Assembly (NCBI GenBank): GCA_002633005.1
Contig: NMRA01000414.1
Coordinates: 92,356-156,355 of the forward strand
DNA: 64,000 bases
Direction of reading: 5' to 3'
From: Phoronis australis
Taxonomy: Eukaryota > Phoronida > Phoronidae
Numbering within the stretch: position 1 is the first letter of the stretch; the number at the start of each line of letters is the position of its first letter. The notes below the pieces were generated by a model. The model did no database searches. It was given only the letters and a program-made list of their open reading frames with translations, and was not told where the DNA came from. A program made the position numbers and the translations under genes. Of this stretch, positions 59,891 through 64,000 are shown one piece after another.

Positions 59891-62194
59891 TTTGTGTATA
59901 ATTCTGCCAAACACGTCATTCTTGTTTGAGCAGCATGCCTGCACAAGATGATTTCTGAACAGAGAAAACAACGTTACAATCTCACTGAGCAGAGGTTGGA
60001 AATGAAAGATAACGCTGACAAATATGACATGGTGACAATTTGCCAAATTATGTCAAAGTACGATCTAAATAGTTGTTTTTTTGGTCCAGTTCAAAATGAC
60101 CACTCTTGCCAGGCCACTGACACTAGTATAACTCCCAGAGGACCACAAGTTAGCCAGACACTGTGACAAGTTGTCATCATAAAACAAATAATGCACTGTA
60201 CTGCTCCCTCATCAATCAACTGTTGACACCAGCAGACTCCCAGGGGCACTGGTACCATGGAACATTGGAGGTGAATTCTGAACTATAAGTTTCATCCAGC
60301 ATTTCAAAACTAAGGCTGTTCAAATCATAAGTAGATGACAAGATTTTAGCACATTTTGGTTATCGTTTGGACGTGACATGCCTTCTCAGTATATAAGTGC
60401 TTCTGAAAAGGAAAAGTTGCAACAAGCGGAATGACCAAATTAGAACACATTTTCAAGACTACGGTAAGGTGGTAAGGAATTTTGTGAGTGAAGACAAGTC
60501 AGGCGAATATCTTTGAAGAAGAAAATATACTGAGTTATGACTTTGTTTTGGTATCTTATTGATTAAGTATCTATATCTGTAAACAGATAAATATACCTAT
60601 ATATACTAATAAGGTCAGTTATGAATATTCATTCTACTAACTTTGCAACACATTGTATTTTTATGAATGTTCATTCCACTATCTTTGCAACACCTTAGTT
60701 CCAGATATCTAAGAACAACCCATCAATTACAATTCTCAACAGTGTCAATCGAGAAAATTCTGTTTTAAACTGAACTTTCTTAGGATGCATAGGATGACGA
60801 AGTATAGATATATTTCTATCAATGACCTTGAAAATGAGGTCAAGGTTACTAAATGTGATTGGCGCCTAGAGAGGCCCCATCTACACCTAGGTGCAAAATA
60901 TGAACATAATGAAAAGCTTCCTACCTGAGATATTTTACCAACCCATATTCATTTCAAGAATTCAAGGTCACACAACCCAAGAACAGACTAATTAATTATG
61001 TAATACTACAACAGAAACATTTACAAATAATTCTTTATCCATTGATCTCTTGCAAAAATATAACAGGTAAAACTTTAACACCTTTGACAGAATTTTTCAT
61101 TTCACTAACAAATTTGCTGACGCTGGGACTGCACCAATACGTTTTCTATATAAATATATTCTTGAAATCATAACATGCTGTGCAGAAAAGTACGAAACAA
61201 TACTCATCTTCAACAAAAAAGGCAAACACCGTCAGAATAAGCAATAGAATTATGCCTGCAAGTTTTGACTGCTACATGGTGATTTGTACACCAAAAGTGT
61301 GTCAAAGATTAAATGAATTTATGAAGCAATCCTAACAATAAATAAAACTTGAATCCAAATTCTATTTCAAGCTGAGAATTTTTTTTTCAACTTCGCTATC
61401 CCATTACCCAGCAGACAAGAGTCCAGAACTCAGTAACACCCTGATTAGGCCAGACCTCAAAACTATACTTATGTACAAGTCTTATAACCGCAGACGTCAA
61501 ATTTTATTAACATCTTCCATTGCAATCCAAGGCAGACTATCTTTTACCGAAGTTTCGTTAAAGGAGAATGCCGCCCAAAAAACAACCTATTTTGTATCAA
61601 TTTAGAGGGAGTAGTTCCACTCGATAACAGCAAGTTCAGTTGTTTTACCTGACACCTAAAAGAAGACGGAGGTGTTGAAATTAACCAATGACGTAATCCG
61701 TTCGAATGCAATCTGTTCTGCCATTCACAACACGCTTACTGGTGTGAACTTATCGCTTGAATTCATCGTTTTACACCAACAAATCTTCAAAATTCGATGT
61801 AAATCCCTTACAAATACACCGAGTTCTTGAACAAAGGTGTTGTTTTATTTCACCGTTACGGATTTATAGGTGTTTGAATGTATTGTAGCCTACAGAGTTC
61901 GGTAGGCCAATTTACCATGGTCGATCGCGGGAGTTTGGGTCTGTTTGGTGATAAATTCGAATCATTCTTCGGTGAAATACAGACGGAAGAACATAGCTAT
62001 AAGCTGTACTTTTAGACTTGCGATTTTTTAAGTTCTAAACACACAAAACGCTCGTTACTCCCCGCTTTGCGCAGTGGCACGGAACCCAATCAGGCCCGTC
62101 GCGGACGCCAGGACTGGACAGTCACGAACATAAACCAGCTTAAGTTGGAAACAAAACTATGACAACATTCTCCTGTTCAGTGACTTTACCAGAC

Positions 62195-62450
62195 GTAGAG
62201 GGTTGTGAGCATGTCATAACAGTCCATAAAAATGCTATGTCACAACATCGTCGTCCTAGTTGCGGGGACACTTATGATTCGGCTATTTTTAGCCACCTGT
62301 GCACCCTGGACACGATTTCAATACTGATGATGTCACTATATTAGACTGTGAGGAAGACTGGTTCAGAAGGGGTGTAAAGGAAGCTCTCCATGAGCACACT
62401 GAGAGCCCCTCTTTAAATAAAAGAGGAGGATTCGATTTGTCACACGTATG
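62195..62450 (+). pseudogene. Penelope-like element C-terminal fragment, frameshifted
   Basis: Frame 1 reads HRRPSCGDTYDSAIFSHL; after a shift near 62295, frame 2 reads HPGHDFNTDDVTILDCEEDW, then RRGVKEALHEHTESPSLNK and RGG. This arrangement (SAI/VxxHL, GHxF/I, ILDxExxWxxRGVKEA, PSLNxxGG) is familiar from the C-terminal end of GIY-YIG-bearing reverse transcriptases of Penelope-like elements, common in cnidarian, mollusc and lancelet genomes. The reverse-transcriptase part is absent, so this is a dead fragment. Confidence 0.65.
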
Positions 62451-62493
62451 TCTGACGTCCATGTCACACCGTCTTCAATGCCTCGCCGTCTGT

Positions 62494-62862
62494 TCAAAAT
62501 GCCACCAATTGGCCAGAATAACGGTAACGCCACAAGCCAAGCTGAAGTCCGTGAGATGCAACGGAACGTATGGATAGTTCTTTGATAAGCCGGAATTCGT
62601 CAGAGAAATCACTGTCGACGAAATGCCGGCCACAGACACAGAGATGTTTCACGGCCTCATAGTTGCTATTAACAGCGTACTTTTGATTCTTCACTAACGC
62701 GCGCCACTTCCTAAGCATTTTGGGCTCTCGAGGAAGTCGAAAAAACGATATACCAGATTTTTTCGCAGTTTCATTGTAGTTTGGACAAGCGGGAACGTAT
62801 AAGAGGAGTGTGGATATAGACCGATTAAGACGGTAAAAAAGACTAATTAAATCGGGTGGCAT
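62494..62862 (-). CDS. THAP-type zinc-finger ORF (possibly transposon-derived)
   Basis: 122-residue ORF. Residues about 22-90 resemble a THAP DNA-binding domain: VPACPNYN, KKSGISFFRLPREPKMLRKW (the F.rFP and W positions) and LCVCGRHFVDSDF (the C..H and F). THAP domains occur in cellular regulators and in P-element-type transposases. The first zinc Cys is replaced by Leu (LLLYVPAC), so either the domain is decayed or an upstream exon supplies the true start. No transposase core is visible. It lies tail-to-tail with the Penelope-like fragment. Confidence 0.6.
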   Translation of the reverse strand: MPPDLISLFYRLNRSISTLLLYVPACPNYNETAKKSGISFFRLPREPKMLRKWRALVKNQKYAVNSNYEAVKHLCVCGRHFVDSDFSDEFRLIKELSIRSVASHGLQLGLWRYRYSGQLVAF

Positions 62863-62944
62863 TCTCTTTTAAGTGGGAAAGGTTAATTCCAGAAGTTAAT
62901 CAATAAGCAAAACTTCGCTGAACATAGTAGGCTTATACCGCTTA

Positions 62945-63400
62945 ATTCACAGAATATTGCCAACTAATAGTTATTTACATAAAATTAAAATAAAAACAAG
63001 TGATTTATGCTCTTTCTGTGGTGAACACAGTGAAAGTTTTCTCCATCTGTTTTGGGAATGTCGTTTTGTCTCCGGTTTCGGGCTCCTGTTTGCTGATTGG
63101 TTAAAACAAACATATTGTGTAAATTTTCATGTGGACAAGATAGCAGTGTTTTTTGGTTTTTTGGGAAACATTCAGTCGGAAAATTGTAATATTAATTTGT
63201 TGATCATGCTAGTAAAAATTACATATTTAGTCAAAAGTTTGTTAAAGAAATCTTAATATCGAATTGTTCATTAACTTTATTAAATTACATCCTGAAGGAA
63301 ATACGGTACTTGTTGAGTAATGATTTAATGTTATTTAAACGATGTATAGTATATTGTTTTATGTGACTTATAGTTATCATGCTAGAGCAAAATAAACATA
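62945..63400 (+). mobile_element. 5'-truncated non-LTR retrotransposon, 3' end
   Basis: The ORF from 62957 to 63255 encodes LCSFCGEHSESFLHLFWEC, a C-x2-C ... H-x4-C knuckle typical of the zf-RVT segment at the end of LINE reverse transcriptases, followed by hydrophobic sequence and TAA. An untranslated tail of about 145 bp follows, ending near GCTAGAGCAAAATAAAC. Another copy of the tail lies at 13425-13572. The Met at 62957 is internal to the former ORF. Confidence 0.8.
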
Positions 63401-64000
63401 GTAGGCTTCAAAGCCGAAGCTGCTTCGGTACTCACCAAAGCGCAAGTTATCGGTAGAGGCCGCGGCAACGATATACGATCGTGCCAGACTTGCAAACCAT
63501 GTTCTTTTTTATTGTTGCTAACTAAGGTGTATATACCCCAATTAAATCATTCCAAAATTCTATTTTTTAGAGAACCTGAGCTGTCCTCCATTGTGCAACA
63601 TAATTTTTGTCTTTTTCAGACCTACACTCATTCCCCAACCCTCACAGTAGTAAAAAAGACAACTTAATATCATTTTGTAGTTTTATGGGAATTTCAGGAA
63701 AAAGTTACATATATCACCTTCATACAGAATTGATTTCATGTCTTAAAAAATATACCTTCTATCACATTGTTATTTTTAATACGCACAATGAAAAGATGTA
63801 ATCATACAATCCTACCTTGCCTCAAAGATACAATCAAAATACCTTCCAACTCATCCAGCCGGGTTCTTCATATGCAGCCTTAATTTTCTATAGAGACTTA
63901 ATAATTTATAGGACGTTGCCAACATTTTTTAGTCTTTCCCATAATAAATTAGGAATAACTTTATCGAAAGCCTTTGAAAAAAATGTAGTCACGGTTAAAA
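63401..64000. other. Right edge, nothing assigned
   Basis: AT-rich. The 64-residue plus-strand ORF at 63607-63801 follows a TTTTTCAG acceptor-like site but has no recognisable domain. Confidence 0.4.

Larger units (their letters stand above)
44695..62150. other. 17.5 kb AT-rich DNA without supported exons
   Basis: Read on both strands for TMEM135 N-terminal motifs and other domains; none found. ORFs are short and AT-rich. Holds a poly-C run with an N (46555-46581), a 93-bp tandem duplication (51904-52087), a degenerate satellite (59487-59890) and scattered simple repeats. It may be a long 5' intron of TMEM135 or intergenic DNA. Confidence 0.5.

Overview
The window is animal nuclear DNA. Genes are split into many short exons with consensus GT-AG introns of roughly 0.4-2.5 kb, the intergenic DNA is AT-rich, and introns carry MITEs, tRNA-like SINE pieces and retrotransposon fragments. 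The protein content (a complete-looking androglobin apart from its N-terminus, plus a TMEM135 homologue) fits a metazoan. The compact introns and the repeat types suggest a marine invertebrate, but I cannot name the phylum from sequence alone.

Left half, plus strand (1765-36341): 36 exons of the androglobin gene (ADGB). I placed each exon from splice sites, reading phase and similarity to vertebrate androglobin as I remember it. The spliced coding length is 5073 nt, a whole number of codons (1690 residues and a stop), which is strong internal support for the model. Order of domains: short Lys-rich N-terminal piece, calpain-like region, Lys/Glu-rich linkers, first part of a circularly permuted globin, an IQ calmodulin-binding motif, the remaining globin helices, a conserved C-terminal half, and a charged coiled-coil/poly-Lys tail. 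The first coding exon lies to the left of the window. Notable variants are an alternative terminal exon (35527-35633), several phase-symmetric candidate microexons, and a duplicated 5' splice site (27486 and 27520).

Middle, minus strand (38965-44694): six exons encoding the C-terminal 271 residues of TMEM135, a multi-pass membrane protein linked to mitochondria and peroxisomes. It is convergent with ADGB, and poly(A) signals of both strands lie 23 bp apart near 37.2 kb. Its 5' exons were not found. About 17 kb (44.7-62.1 kb) holds no exon I can support, and may be one long TMEM135 intron or intergenic DNA.

Right end (62.2-63.4 kb): a cluster of element remains, namely a frameshifted Penelope-like C-terminal fragment, a minus-strand THAP-type zinc-finger ORF, and the 3' end of a non-LTR retrotransposon with its zinc knuckle. 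Two MITE families recur across the window, one copy being split by a nested transposon. I see no new defence or biosynthetic system. The most interesting points concern androglobin isoforms and structure, and a 537-bp duplication joined at an N that looks like unmerged haplotypes.
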